A stretch of DNA of 64,000 nucleotides, taken from Psychrobacillus lasiicapitis (GTDB lineage: Bacteria; Bacillota; Bacilli; Bacillales_A; Planococcaceae). How positions within the stretch are numbered: position 1 is the first letter of the stretch; every line of letters begins with the position of its first letter. The notes under the pieces are model-generated. The model ran no database searches. It was not told where the DNA came from and was given only the letters and a program-made list of their open reading frames with translations. The stretch lies in assembly GCF_006861795.1 (NCBI RefSeq), contig NZ_VDGH01000006.1, positions 186,001-250,000 on the forward strand. Direction: 5' to 3'. Both the position numbers and the translations under genes were made by a program. Of the stretch, positions 54,902 to 63,412 are shown piece by piece.

Positions 54902-55690
54902 ATGCTCCATGTAAATAATGTCGAAGCGGTCTATTCGAAAATCATATTAGCCTTAAAGGGAATGTCGCTTCACGTACCAGAGGGAAAAATTGTTGCATTG
55001 TTAGGTAGCAATGGAGCAGGTAAGTCGACAACCTTAAAGTCAATTTCTGGTCTACTGTCTGGTGAGGGGGGGCAAATCACAGCTGGTACAATCGAGTTTC
55101 AAGGGAAAAAACTGAACAATATTACGCCAGATGTAATTGTAAAGAATGGCATATTCCTTTGTATGGAGGGGAGGCATGTATTTAGAGATTTAACAGTCGA
55201 AGAAAATTTAATGGCGGGGGCCTATTCACGGAAGGATCGGACTAATATTAAAGCAGATATGGAAAAGATATTTGTCTATTTTCCTAAACTAAAGGCTTTA
55301 CGCTCAAGAAAAGCAGGTTACTTATCCGGTGGAGAGCAACAAATGCTTGCTATTGGCAGGGGGATTATGGCAAAACCAAAACTATTATTGTTGGATGAAC
55401 CGTCCTTGGGGATTGCACCGCTACTTGTGAAAGAAATTTTTCAAATCATCAAACGGATCAATGAGGAAGAGGGAACTTCCATGCTGGTTGTGGAGCAGAA
55501 TGCTAATGTTGCCCTTTCCATTGCCGATTATGGATATATTATGGAGAACGGTAGAGTTGTCATGCAAGGAAAGGCGGACTATCTATTATCCAATGAAGAG
55601 GTTCGTGAACATTATTTAGGGATAGGAAAGGAGGAAAAAAACTATAAAGAGAATAAAGTATATAGACGACGTCAACGGGTAGTATGGTAA
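54902..55690 (+). CDS. HAAT-family ABC transporter ATPase LivF (second system)
   Basis: A 262-residue LivF ATPase: GSNGAGKST, YLSGGEQQMLAIGRG, LLLLDEPSLGIAP and VVEQNANVAL. A basic C-terminal tail of about 20 residues (YKENKVYRRRQRVVW) extends past the usual LivF end. It closes the operon; a strong terminator follows 42 bp later. Confidence 0.92.
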   Translation: MLHVNNVEAVYSKIILALKGMSLHVPEGKIVALLGSNGAGKSTTLKSISGLLSGEGGQITAGTIEFQGKKLNNITPDVIVKNGIFLCMEGRHVFRDLTVEENLMAGAYSRKDRTNIKADMEKIFVYFPKLKALRSRKAGYLSGGEQQMLAIGRGIMAKPKLLLLDEPSLGIAPLLVKEIFQIIKRINEEEGTSMLVVEQNANVALSIADYGYIMENGRVVMQGKADYLLSNEEVREHYLGIGKEEKNYKENKVYRRRQRVVW

Positions 55691-55732
55691 TTGCATTGTG
55701 TCAATGAGCTGACCATATTAATAGAATAGAAC

Positions 55733-55774
55733 CTCCTTATCGTCCTCTATTTGATGTCGATAAGGAGTTTTTTT
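55733..55774 (+). terminator. Terminator of the second HAAT operon
   Basis: CTCCTTATCG and CGATAAGGAG form a perfect 10-bp stem followed by TTTTTTT. Confidence 0.9.
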
Positions 55775-55892
55775 AGTAAGTGTCATAAATTTTGTCATAT
55801 AATTGAAATCTCCTTCTCATCATTTTGCAATAGTATTGACATCTTCAAATGTTAAACTAAGTGTCGTTAGTGAAAAGGAGGAAATTCATTTT

Positions 55893-56660
55893 ATGAAAAA
55901 ACAAATTGTTGCACTAACCGCTATTGCAGCACTATCAGTAGGAGCAGCGGGACAAGCATCCGCATCAAGCGTTCATACGGTAGAAAAAGGAGAAACACTT
56001 TGGTCTATTTCAAAAGAGAGAGATGTAACTGTACAAGACTTACAAGTATGGAATGGACTCGAATCAACTGTAATTTTTCCAGCTCAAGAGTTAAAAATTG
56101 AAGATAAACCTGAAACGCATGTCGTTGTTTTGGGAGATTCTCTTTTCAATATTGCCAAACAACATAATATCTCGGTGGATGAGTTAATGGATCGTAATCA
56201 ATTAACTAGCGACTTAATCCATCCTGGAGATGAATTAATAATTGAAGGTACGAAAAAGATTGTACCGAAAGTAAGTGCTGCTTCTTTACCAAGTGCAGAT
56301 GTATCTAATGAGACAGCTAAAACTGCAGAACCTGCTGTGGCTAAAGCAACAGCTCCAGTGGAAAAGGCAGTGAAAGAGCTGACGGTTACATCCACAGCTT
56401 ATACAGCAAGTTGTGCAGGATGCTCAGGTGTAACAGCTACAGGGATTGACCTACTTGCAAATCCTAACCAGAAAGTTATTTCTGTAGATCCTTCCGTTAT
56501 TCCACTAGGTTCAAAAGTTTGGGTAGAAGGCTATGGGGAAGCAATTGCTGGAGATACTGGTGGGGCGATTAAAGGAAATAAAATAGATATTTTCATCCCA
56601 TCAAAAGAAGAAGCGGTCAATTGGGGCAAGAAAACCGTTAAAGTAAAAATTTTAGATTAA
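55893..56660 (+). CDS. YocH-like secreted LysM-3D peptidoglycan enzyme
   Basis: A 255-residue secreted protein: signal peptide with cleavage near ASASS (residue about 26), two LysM domains (about 30-72, HTVEKGETLWSIS, and 78-120, HVVVLGDSLFNIA), an Ala/Pro/Thr-rich linker, and a C-terminal 3D domain (TAYTASCAGCSG, DPSVIPLGSKVWVEGYG, AGDTGGAIKGNKIDIF; the three conserved Asp). It is a wall hydrolase/lytic transglycosylase-like protein used in cell-wall turnover; B. subtilis YocH is controlled by WalRK. TGTCATA occurs twice upstream (55781, 55793), but the spacing is one base off a WalR box. ATG at 55893 follows AGGAGG. Confidence 0.9.
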   Translation: MKKQIVALTAIAALSVGAAGQASASSVHTVEKGETLWSISKERDVTVQDLQVWNGLESTVIFPAQELKIEDKPETHVVVLGDSLFNIAKQHNISVDELMDRNQLTSDLIHPGDELIIEGTKKIVPKVSAASLPSADVSNETAKTAEPAVAKATAPVEKAVKELTVTSTAYTASCAGCSGVTATGIDLLANPNQKVISVDPSVIPLGSKVWVEGYGEAIAGDTGGAIKGNKIDIFIPSKEEAVNWGKKTVKVKILD

Positions 56661-56668
56661 GATAGTTA

Positions 56669-56700
56669 GAAAAGATGGGGCCTAGCACTCGTCTTTTTTT
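56669..56700 (+). terminator. Probable terminator of the LysM-3D gene
   Basis: AAAAGATG faces CGTCTTTTTTT around a GC-rich loop; the stem has one mismatch but the T run is good. Confidence 0.55.
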
Positions 56701-56813
56701 GTGCTTGAAATGATAATTAAATCTAAGTTTTCTGGAAAACTTTTTCTCCACAGAATAAGGTATGTTACTTTATAGGGAAACTGCGCGGTAAGTTGCCCTA
56801 TTAAGGGTTCACT

Positions 56814-56936
56814 ATGATTTTCGCTTCAGGCGGACGCTTTCCGCCGGCATGGCTTCAATCTCCTCGTCGCTTACGCTCCTGCGGGGCTTTCAGCTCATGC
56901 TATTCCTGCAGGAGTCGCCGCCTTCCGCTTCAATCA
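56814..56936 (+). repeat. GC-rich hairpin repeat, family 1, copy R4
   Basis: GATTTTCGCTTCAGGCGG, GACGCTTTCCGCCGG, GGAGTCGCCGCC and TCAATCA match the family; the inner loop with GCTTCAATCTCCTCGTCGC resembles R3. Confidence 0.8.
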
Positions 56937-57210
56937 TTATGTATGGACTGCTAATTTGGTGTCTGCAGGTATCAAAGTTTTGAATTTATCAAGTTTACCA
57001 CTCCATAAAAATAAAACCAAATTAGACAATGCTATCACCAAATATGTAGCTCGTTTATTAGGATAAAGCTCGGCTCGTCTTTTTCAACTATTTATTGGTA
57101 TTACATCTTCTTTATATTCTTCTCCATCTAAGTACGCTTGTTGTTTGGGCGAAGTAATGCTTAACATTTCCCTAATAGCTAGTGGCATTAGGGTAGTAGC
57201 ATGCTTTATT

Positions 57211-57339
57211 GGATTGAAGCGGAAGGGCGGCGACTCCAGCGGGATGAGTGAGACAGATAAGCCATCACATCGTACGCGTAGCGTCGGTGATGGCTTATCG
57301 CTCACCCCGCGGAAAGCGTCCGCCCTGCAGCGGAAATCC
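57211..57339 (-). repeat. GC-rich hairpin repeat, family 1, copy R5
   Basis: The complement reads GGATTTCCGCTGCAGG, then GGACGCTTTCCGCGGGG and GGAGTCGCCGCC. Its inner stem (AAGCCATCAC/GTGATGGCTT) matches R1's arrangement, so two loop types (R1/R5 and R3/R4) exist in the family. Confidence 0.8.
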
Positions 57340-57427
57340 TAGCAGATACTTCATTCAACTCACTACCGCGCAGTTTCCCTATAATTCGAAGTATTACCAT
57401 GTACTAATATCCAATAAATGGATAAGG

Positions 57428-57540
57428 GCAATCGAACATCTGTCGAAAGCAACCAGTTCTAGTCTCAGAGCAACCAAACGACAGTTGAGAGCAACTAGTT
57501 CTAGTCTGAAAGCAACCAAATCCCTCTTGAGAGCAATCCA
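57428..57540 (+). repeat. 21-bp tandem repeat array
   Basis: Five and a partial sixth unit of 21 bp, each beginning GCAA(C/T), e.g. GCAACCAGTTCTAGTCTCAGA and GCAACCAAACGACAGTTGAGA in alternation. All frames are divisible by seven codons, so short spurious proteins with (R/K)AT-repeats arise. It sits between element B and the citS-like gene, next to a decayed TATAGGG-type end at 57581-57600. Confidence 0.75.
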
Positions 57541-57749
57541 TTTTCATAAAACAAGTTTACTTGAATCGAGACGCCGATGACTACCGCACAGTTCCCCTAG
57601 AATGCGAAATATCCTTTATTACTTCCACTGATTTTGTTAGAAACAGTGTTATTCTTCCGCTCATTGAAGAAACGAGCGACAAACTATATAATAACTGGAT
57701 AGGCAAAAACACTATATATACTAATGATATTGAAGGTGTGAAGTAAGTT

Positions 57750-59357
57750 ATGGGTGTTCCGATGAAAAAATCGCGAGTGACGTTATTGACACAAATGACG
57801 TTACTTATAATAGTTGTTGTGTTAATCAGCACATTGTTAGTAAGCATACTCTTTTCTACGATGCTCGATGATATTGTGGAAAACAATATGGGAAAACAAG
57901 CGATGACTGTCGCACAACTAACTGCACAACACCCTACGATTATTGAAGCATTTGAAGACGAAGATCCATCTGAGCGCATTCAACTGATTTCAGAAACAAT
58001 ACGTAAAACAACCGGAGCAGATTACGTAACCGTTGCGAATGATAAGGGGATACGTTATTCAAATCCTAATCCTGCAAACATAGGGAAGCCTACGCTTACG
58101 AGTAATGCTGCGTCACTTCAGGAGCATAAATCTATCATTTACCGAGGTAACGGGATTTCAGGACCAGCCATAAAAGCAAAAACCCCAATTTGGAACGATA
58201 AAGGAGAAGTAATTGGAGTCTCCTCCGTCGGATTTTTAGTAAATAGCATAGAACAACAAGTACTCAATTATAAAAAACATGTGATTCAATTAGCTATTAT
58301 TCCACTCCTAATAGGAATAGGTGGTGCAATATTAATAGCGAGAAGGTTAAAAAAACTGACATATGGTTTAGAACCAGCGGAAATCTCCTTTCTTTTTACA
58401 GAAAAAGAAGCAACGCTTGAATCTATTCGCGATGCAACAATCACTGTTAATATCGAGAAGAAAATTACATCAATGAATAGGCGAGCACGCGAATTATTTC
58501 ATGATCAGCAGCTTATTAGTGGTTCAATTATTGCAGACAATCAGTTAGAGAACTATATAAATGAAGCAATCAAAACAAAAGAAAGTTTTACAAATAGAAA
58601 GTTGTTGCTTAACCAACAACTCTATGTTCTAGATGCTTCTCCCATATTAAGTGAGCATAATTTAATGGGGATTGTTTTAACAATACGAACAGTATCAGAA
58701 ATTGAACAATTAACGGAAGAATTTTCGAAGATAAAAACCTTCTCTGAAAACATGAGAGCCCAAAACCATGAGTTTCTGAACAAATTAAATACCATCTATG
58801 GGTTGCTTACGTTGAAGGAATATGATCGTGCGATTAGTATCGTATCTTCTGAAGTGAGTGAACGACAAAATATTGTTTCTTTCCTTATGGAGTCAGTAAA
58901 AGATCCATTAATAGCAGCTTGCTTGCTTGGTAAAATAAACCGTTCAAAAGAATTGCAAGTCACTTTAGAAATTGATCCTGATAGTCGATTAGATAGCGTC
59001 TTAGACAATGCGGAATCGAATCATTTTGTCCCTATAATCGGTAATATTATAGAGAATGCAATGGAAGCAACAAGAAAAAAGAATGAGCATAAAGGATTAG
59101 TCAAAGTTTCTTTTACAGATTTAGGTAAAGAAATCGTATTTGATATTGAAGATAATGGTCCGGGTATTCCTACAATGATGGAAGATATTATTTTCCAAGA
59201 AGGATACACAACTAAGAGTGGAGAAAACCATGGTCTAGGTCTGGCTATTGTGAAAAATTCCATTGGATTATTGAACGGTCAAATTTACATCGATACAAGT
59301 GAATTAGGTGGTGCAAGATTTACAATTGTTATTCCACAAAACAGTAGGATAAAGTGA
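57750..59357 (+). CDS. CitS/DcuS-family sensor histidine kinase
   Basis: A 535-residue membrane kinase: membrane segment about 15-38, extracellular sensor domain (about 45-170, with the single PAS-like fold of CitA/DcuS and YSNPNPANIGKP), second membrane segment about 175-197, a cytoplasmic PAS domain (about 215-320), then SPOB-type helix with the phosphorylated His in AQNHEFLNKL and an HATPase domain with NIIENAMEA, DNGPGI and GLGLAIVKNS. It should sense citrate or a similar acid and activate the transporter gene with the next gene. The TGA stop lies in a family 2 repeat fragment. Confidence 0.92.
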   Translation: MGVPMKKSRVTLLTQMTLLIIVVVLISTLLVSILFSTMLDDIVENNMGKQAMTVAQLTAQHPTIIEAFEDEDPSERIQLISETIRKTTGADYVTVANDKGIRYSNPNPANIGKPTLTSNAASLQEHKSIIYRGNGISGPAIKAKTPIWNDKGEVIGVSSVGFLVNSIEQQVLNYKKHVIQLAIIPLLIGIGGAILIARRLKKLTYGLEPAEISFLFTEKEATLESIRDATITVNIEKKITSMNRRARELFHDQQLISGSIIADNQLENYINEAIKTKESFTNRKLLLNQQLYVLDASPILSEHNLMGIVLTIRTVSEIEQLTEEFSKIKTFSENMRAQNHEFLNKLNTIYGLLTLKEYDRAISIVSSEVSERQNIVSFLMESVKDPLIAACLLGKINRSKELQVTLEIDPDSRLDSVLDNAESNHFVPIIGNIIENAMEATRKKNEHKGLVKVSFTDLGKEIVFDIEDNGPGIPTMMEDIIFQEGYTTKSGENHGLGLAIVKNSIGLLNGQIYIDTSELGGARFTIVIPQNSRIK

Positions 59358-59423
59358 AACCACTTAACTTTTCGCTTTTCTTCAATCTTGAAGTGGGAGT
59401 CATACTGCCCGTTAACGCGGAAT
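59349..59423 (+). repeat. Multi-hairpin repeat, family 2, short remnant copy
   Basis: A 75-bp derivative: GATAAAGTGAAAC joined directly to CACTT, then the CTTTTCTTCAATCTTGAAGTGGGAG part and CCCGTTAACGCGGAAT. The first stem and central region are missing. It sits between the citS- and citT-like genes; the kinase stop is in its first bases and the regulator's ribosome site follows within seven bases of its end. Confidence 0.8.
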
Positions 59424-59447
59424 GAAAAAGGAGGGGTAAATGGAAAT

Positions 59448-60152
59448 ATGTCTAAAGAGATGATAAATGTCATTATTGTAGAAGACGATGAAGATGCAGT
59501 GAATATTTATAAACAGTTTACCAATCAACTCGATCATTTTAATGTCATTGCTACGGCAAGTTCTGGAAGCCAAACGTTACAACTATTAAAAGCAATACAG
59601 CCTCAGCTTCTATTGTTGGATGTTTTTTTGCCTGATATGAATGGAATCGAATTACTTAGAGAAATTCGAAAGCAGTATCTTGGTATAGATGTCATTATGA
59701 TCACTGCGGCGAATGATACTAAAACCGTTAGTGAAGCAATACGCGGTGGTGCATTTGGTTATCTCATAAAGCCTATCATCATCGATAAGTTTATTGCCGC
59801 ACTAAAGCAATATGACGAAGTGCGGGAGCAATTACATCAAAACCCACTAGTTAATCAGGAAAACATAGACGATTTATTCCGGTCGAACAATAAAATAAAG
59901 TCGATGCCTAGCATTAGTCAAGTAACTTATCCAAAAGGAATTGATAAACACACGTTGAAACTAGTTAGAAGTAAGATTATGCATATTAATGAGAGTTTAA
60001 GTGCAGACGAATTTAGTCGATTAGTTGGAATAAGTTATTCAACTATGCGTCGGTATTTGGAGTATTTAGTTTCACTAGAGGAAATGGAAGTAGAAGTTTT
60101 ATATGGAAGTGTTGGAAGACCCGAAAGAAAATACAAACTGTTATCCAAATAA
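59448..60152 (+). CDS. CitT/DcuR-family response regulator
   Basis: A 234-residue regulator: receiver domain (about 6-122) with acidic VEDDED, phospho-acceptor D58 in LLLLDVFLPDMNG and K in LIKPI; the rest has a helix-turn-helix near ADEFSRLVGISYSTMRRYLEYL, as in CitT. ATG at 59448 is chosen because it starts MSKEMINVIIVEDD; GGAGGGG lies about 11 bases upstream. Another ATG at 59440, out of frame, would encode only seven codons. It pairs with the upstream kinase to control the citrate transporter downstream. Confidence 0.9.
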   Translation: MSKEMINVIIVEDDEDAVNIYKQFTNQLDHFNVIATASSGSQTLQLLKAIQPQLLLLDVFLPDMNGIELLREIRKQYLGIDVIMITAANDTKTVSEAIRGGAFGYLIKPIIIDKFIAALKQYDEVREQLHQNPLVNQENIDDLFRSNNKIKSMPSISQVTYPKGIDKHTLKLVRSKIMHINESLSADEFSRLVGISYSTMRRYLEYLVSLEEMEVEVLYGSVGRPERKYKLLSK

Positions 60153-60203
60153 AATCCCTATTGATGAATTGTCACATACACTTCTCAATAGGGATTTTTT
60201 TAT
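60152..60203 (+). terminator. Terminator of the two-component operon
   Basis: AATCCCTATTGA pairs with TCAATAGGGATT and is followed by TTTTT, starting at the regulator stop. Confidence 0.88.
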
Positions 60204-60324
60204 GTGAAGCAAATTCGTGAAAAATATGAAAATAATTAAAACAATAAAAAAAATAACCATTATTATTTTTTTGTATTTTAAATTTTTTATAGCTGATAAG
60301 ATTAGAAAAATAAGAAAAAGGTGA

Positions 60325-60338
60325 AGAAAGCGCTATCA
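60325..60338 (+). promoter_or_regulatory. CcpA cre site upstream of citM-like gene
   Basis: AGAAAGCGCTATCA matches the cre consensus TGWAANCGNTNWCA at 13 of 14 positions; only the first base differs. It lies 69 bp before the transporter start, where B. subtilis citM is also under carbon catabolite control. The AT-rich region 60204-60320 should hold the promoter. Confidence 0.75.
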
Positions 60339-60406
60339 TTTAATTCATTCATTGGGGATGTTAAGTGAAAGTGAGCACGTTTTCAAAGTAATGAGGGGGT
60401 TAATAA

Positions 60407-61729
60407 ATGTTATCACTATTAGGTTTTTCAATGGTCGCAGTATTTATGTATTTGATTATGTCGAAGAGACTGTCGGCATTAGTTGCCATTATGATTGTGC
60501 CTATAATTTTCGGAATTATCGGTGGATTCCTGACGGATTTAGGACCAATGATGGCAGCTGGCGTAGAAAAAGTGGCTATGACGGCTATTATGATTTTATT
60601 TGCTATTTTATATTTTGGAATAATGATCGATACTGGTCTATTCGATCCTTTAATCGCTAAAATATTGCAGTTAGTAAAAGGTGATCCATTAAAGATTGTA
60701 ATAGGGACTGCAGTACTTTCTATGATGGTAGCGTTGGATGGGGATGGGACAACTACTTATATCATCACAGTATCTTCCTTGTTGCCACTCTATAAGCGAC
60801 TTGGTATGAATCGTTTAGTTTTAGCGACAGTAGCTATGTTATCTATGGGAGTTATGAATATGACGCCATGGGGTGGAGCATCCGCGATGGCTATGGCGTC
60901 ATTAGGGCTAGATTCATCGGAATTGTTCATCCCGATGATTCCAGTAATGGGAATCGGACTTGTTTGGGTTATTGTAGCGGCATTTATGTTAGGAAAAATG
61001 GAACGAAAAAGAGTTGGAGTTATTGAACTGGAACCAATCCAAAAATCTGGGGGAAGTCAGTTTGATACAAACCCAGAGCTAGCTGCAACAGCTGAGGTAC
61101 CTTATTATAAACGACCAAAACTTGTTTGGTTTAACCTTGGATTAACGATTTTACTGATGGTTTGTCTAATCCTTGACTTTATGTCACTTGCTGTCTTGTT
61201 TATGATTGCTTTTGGTATTGCATTACTTGTAAACTATCCAGATTTAAAACTGCAACAAGAACGTATTGCGGTGCATTCTAAAAACGCGTTAGCCGTTGTA
61301 TCTATCGTTATCGCAGCAGGAATATTCACGGGTATTATGAGTGGCACTGAAATGATTGATGCGATGGCAAATACATTAGTTGCGATTATTCCTGATGCAC
61401 TGGGACCATATTTGACAGTAATCGTAGCGTTTCTTAGTGCTCCATTTACTTTCTTTATGTCGAATAATGCATTCTATTTTGGTGTCTTGCCGATCATCTC
61501 GCAAGCTGCCGAAGCATATGGTGTTAGTGCAGTAGAAATAGGACGTGCATCGTTACTAGGTCAACCAGTTCACGTACTAAGTCCTTTAGTTGCAGCAGCA
61601 CATTTATTGATTGGCTTAGTTGAAACAGAATTTGGTGATTTACAGCGATTTGCATTGAAATGGGCGTTTGGAACGGTTGTTGTAATGACAATTGCGGCGT
61701 TAGTGATAGGTGTTATTACAATTGGATAA
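60407..61729 (+). CDS. citM: CitMHS-family citrate-metal transporter
   Basis: A 440-residue polytopic membrane protein of the CitM/CitH family. Visible family segments are ILYFGIMIDTGLFDPL, LDGDGTTTYI, MNMTPWGGASAMAM and the C-terminal SNNAFYFGVLPI and GQPVHVLSPLVAA. It imports citrate complexed with a divalent metal; CitM prefers Mg and CitH Ca, and I cannot tell which here. GAGGGGG precedes the ATG. Control by the CitS/CitT-like pair and CcpA is inferred from context and the cre site. Confidence 0.92.
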   Translation: MLSLLGFSMVAVFMYLIMSKRLSALVAIMIVPIIFGIIGGFLTDLGPMMAAGVEKVAMTAIMILFAILYFGIMIDTGLFDPLIAKILQLVKGDPLKIVIGTAVLSMMVALDGDGTTTYIITVSSLLPLYKRLGMNRLVLATVAMLSMGVMNMTPWGGASAMAMASLGLDSSELFIPMIPVMGIGLVWVIVAAFMLGKMERKRVGVIELEPIQKSGGSQFDTNPELAATAEVPYYKRPKLVWFNLGLTILLMVCLILDFMSLAVLFMIAFGIALLVNYPDLKLQQERIAVHSKNALAVVSIVIAAGIFTGIMSGTEMIDAMANTLVAIIPDALGPYLTVIVAFLSAPFTFFMSNNAFYFGVLPIISQAAEAYGVSAVEIGRASLLGQPVHVLSPLVAAAHLLIGLVETEFGDLQRFALKWAFGTVVVMTIAALVIGVITIG

Positions 61730-61732
61730 TAC

Positions 61733-61768
61733 AAAAGACGATGAATCTAGGATTCGTCGTCTTTTTAG
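61733..61768. terminator. Bidirectional terminator of citM and yyaC
   Basis: AAAAGACGATGAATC pairs with GATTCGTCGTCTTTT with one mismatch; the yyaC stop lies in the right arm. Confidence 0.85.
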
Positions 61769-62304
61769 ATTGATCTTAATAAAATGGTAGAAGTCGTTTT
61801 TGCGAGACTCATTACAGTATCTAGTCTCGTGCTATTTAATGATTTTATTGGGGAATCTGGGTCTAAATAATTCACAATTCCTTTTAAATGATAGTTACCT
61901 ACAGCTGGTAACATATTATTGATCGCATATCCTGGAGTGAGGGGACCGTCTTTTAATATAATAGAACCAATTTGGTGACCATCTCCTAAACAGGCATCTA
62001 CGCCGAAAATAATAGGATTATTGAATTGGAGATGAATTTCTTCTAGTACAGTTTTTAAATTTAGTGCATGTACGGGTTCTGCAATTGTTCCAAAAACATG
62101 GAAGGGGAAATTTTGTTCTTTTAACATAGTTCCAACAAATGGACCGAATGAATCTCCGGTCGAACGATCAGATCCAATACATAGAAAGACAATATCACTT
62201 TTGGATGCTTTACATAATGTTCGTAGCAAAGAAGCCATCTCATTCATATCTTCTTCCGTAGATGATTCTGCGGAATAAGTGAAATACAACGTATTGTTCT
62301 GCAT
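61765..62304 (-). CDS. yyaC: Spore protease YyaC
   Basis: A 179-residue protein of the YyaC family, related to the HybD/GPR-like aspartic peptidase fold. DIVFLCIGSDRSTGDSFGPFVG contains the conserved residues (cited as CIGSDRSTGDS), followed by EPVHALNL and IFGVDACLGD. B. subtilis yyaC is made in the forespore under sigma G and its product resembles germination proteases. I place the start at ATG 62304, which gives the usual family length; a GTG at 62337 with GAGGGAG upstream is a serious alternative. Confidence 0.88.
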   Translation of the reverse strand: MQNNTLYFTYSAESSTEEDMNEMASLLRTLCKASKSDIVFLCIGSDRSTGDSFGPFVGTMLKEQNFPFHVFGTIAEPVHALNLKTVLEEIHLQFNNPIIFGVDACLGDGHQIGSIILKDGPLTPGYAINNMLPAVGNYHLKGIVNYLDPDSPIKSLNSTRLDTVMSLAKTTSTILLRSI

Positions 62305-62523
62305 GGTTACTTCTTTTCTTTTCTTAAAAGGAAACACCTCGTCACGCTCCCTCAGTTGAAAGTCCACTTTGTTCTTCAGTTGTAACTGTTTATATTAACT
62401 GTAGTATAAGTCTGGATTGTTTGAAACTCAAGTGGAGTTTCTTTGCTTTAATCAAGGGGTATTATGTTTCTGAGATAGCGCGCATAGAATAATTAGGATA
62501 AACAGTATGAAAGGGATGATGGG

Positions 62524-63165
62524 ATGTATTTTTCAAACGTTCAATATCCTCCACTGCGGGTCATAACAGTGACGGGAAATGGAAAAGTTGATGCACAACC
62601 GAACTATGTACAACTCCAGCTAGAGGTGATTACAGAAGGGGAAGATTTAAGTAGAGTCCAACAAGAAAACGCGAACTTGATGAACCAGGTCATTCAGTCT
62701 ATTTTAGCATTGGGGATACCTAGAGAGAATATCCAAACTTCTACTTATAACATAGTTCCGAATTATGACTTTGTAGATGGAAGACAAGTTTTTCGCGGGT
62801 ATGAAGTAAGGAATGCGATTACAGTAAAAGTAACAGACACAGCTCAAGTTGGTACTGTTATCGATACTGCCGTACAAAACGGTGCAAATCGAGTTTCATC
62901 CGTGCAGTTTAGAATTGATGACACGTCCCCATACTACCAGCAAGCTCTTCGACTAGCACTCCAGGATGCACAAACAAAAGCAAAAACGATAGCTGAAACG
63001 CTGCAATTACCATTACATCCACATCCAATAGAAATAGTAGAAGAAAGTCAAAACCAACCTGTTGCATTTAAGTCAGTCGCCATGTCCGAACAAAATTTTA
63101 CGACCCCAATTGAAGAGGGTCAAATCACTATTAACGCAACTGTAAGGGTTAAGTTTCAATACTGA
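62524..63165 (+). CDS. SIMPL (DUF541) domain protein
   Basis: A 213-residue soluble protein of the SIMPL family: ITVTGNGKVDAQPNYVQLQLEV at the start (cited as VTGNGKVDAQPNYV), RENIQTSTYNIVPNYDF, and QDAQTKAKTIAETL, the usual order. No signal peptide, so cytosolic, unlike many Gram-negative members. The function of SIMPL proteins is unsettled, with links to stress and signalling complexes. ATGGGATG upstream gives a modest AAGGGATG ribosome site. Confidence 0.88.
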   Translation: MYFSNVQYPPLRVITVTGNGKVDAQPNYVQLQLEVITEGEDLSRVQQENANLMNQVIQSILALGIPRENIQTSTYNIVPNYDFVDGRQVFRGYEVRNAITVKVTDTAQVGTVIDTAVQNGANRVSSVQFRIDDTSPYYQQALRLALQDAQTKAKTIAETLQLPLHPHPIEIVEESQNQPVAFKSVAMSEQNFTTPIEEGQITINATVRVKFQY

Positions 63166-63169
63166 TAAT

Positions 63170-63203
63170 AATCCCTCTCTGAGCTTGATCAGAGAGGGAT
63201 TTC
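63170..63203 (+). terminator. Terminator of the SIMPL gene
   Basis: AATCCCTCTCTGA and TCAGAGAGGGATT form a perfect 13-bp stem with a six-base loop, followed by TC; the T run is short. Confidence 0.75.
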
Positions 63204-63284
63204 ATCTTTAAGGAAACCAATCCTCCCTGAAGAGCTCTGTGAAAATGTTAACCTTTTTAATTGCAAGGGAAAATTATAACAATC

Positions 63285-63315
63285 GTTGGCTTACTCTATC
63301 TATCGAGGAAGCCAA
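63285..63315 (-). terminator. Hairpin downstream of the M20 peptidase gene
   Basis: GTTGGCTT/AAGCCAAC with an added CTC/GAG pair and an 8-base loop. It lies about 100 bp past the minus-strand peptidase stop. T-rich flanks are weak. Confidence 0.45.
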
Positions 63316-63412
63316 CAATATTTTCTTATATATAATTTGTTAGAAAAAGTCTGACTATTGCTCTTACAACATTTAATGAGTTATTTGTATATGTGTTCTA
63401 CTAGAAATGCAT

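Larger units (their letters stand above)
56771..57383. mobile_element. Composite MITE-like element B (two head-to-head family 1 repeats)
   Basis: The 613-bp unit is bounded by a 20-bp perfect terminal inverted repeat beginning TATAGGGAAACTGCG (56771-56790 and 57364-57383). It holds R4 (plus) and R5 (minus) flanking about 270 bp of AT-rich filler with no convincing gene. It shares its ends with element A at 44881-45336. TATA at each end could be a target duplication. No transposase is present, so it would depend on one elsewhere. Confidence 0.78.

Noticed and set aside
55781-55798. WalR box before the YocH-like gene
   Set aside because: TGTCAT repeats have a 12-bp instead of 11-bp period and the third-to-sixth bases differ from the consensus.
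57248-57580. 110-codon frame with (R/K)AT-type heptad repeats
   Set aside because: Starts in the family 1 repeat R5 and passes through the 21-bp tandem array, whose length is a multiple of three; the apparent protein is a by-product of the repeats.
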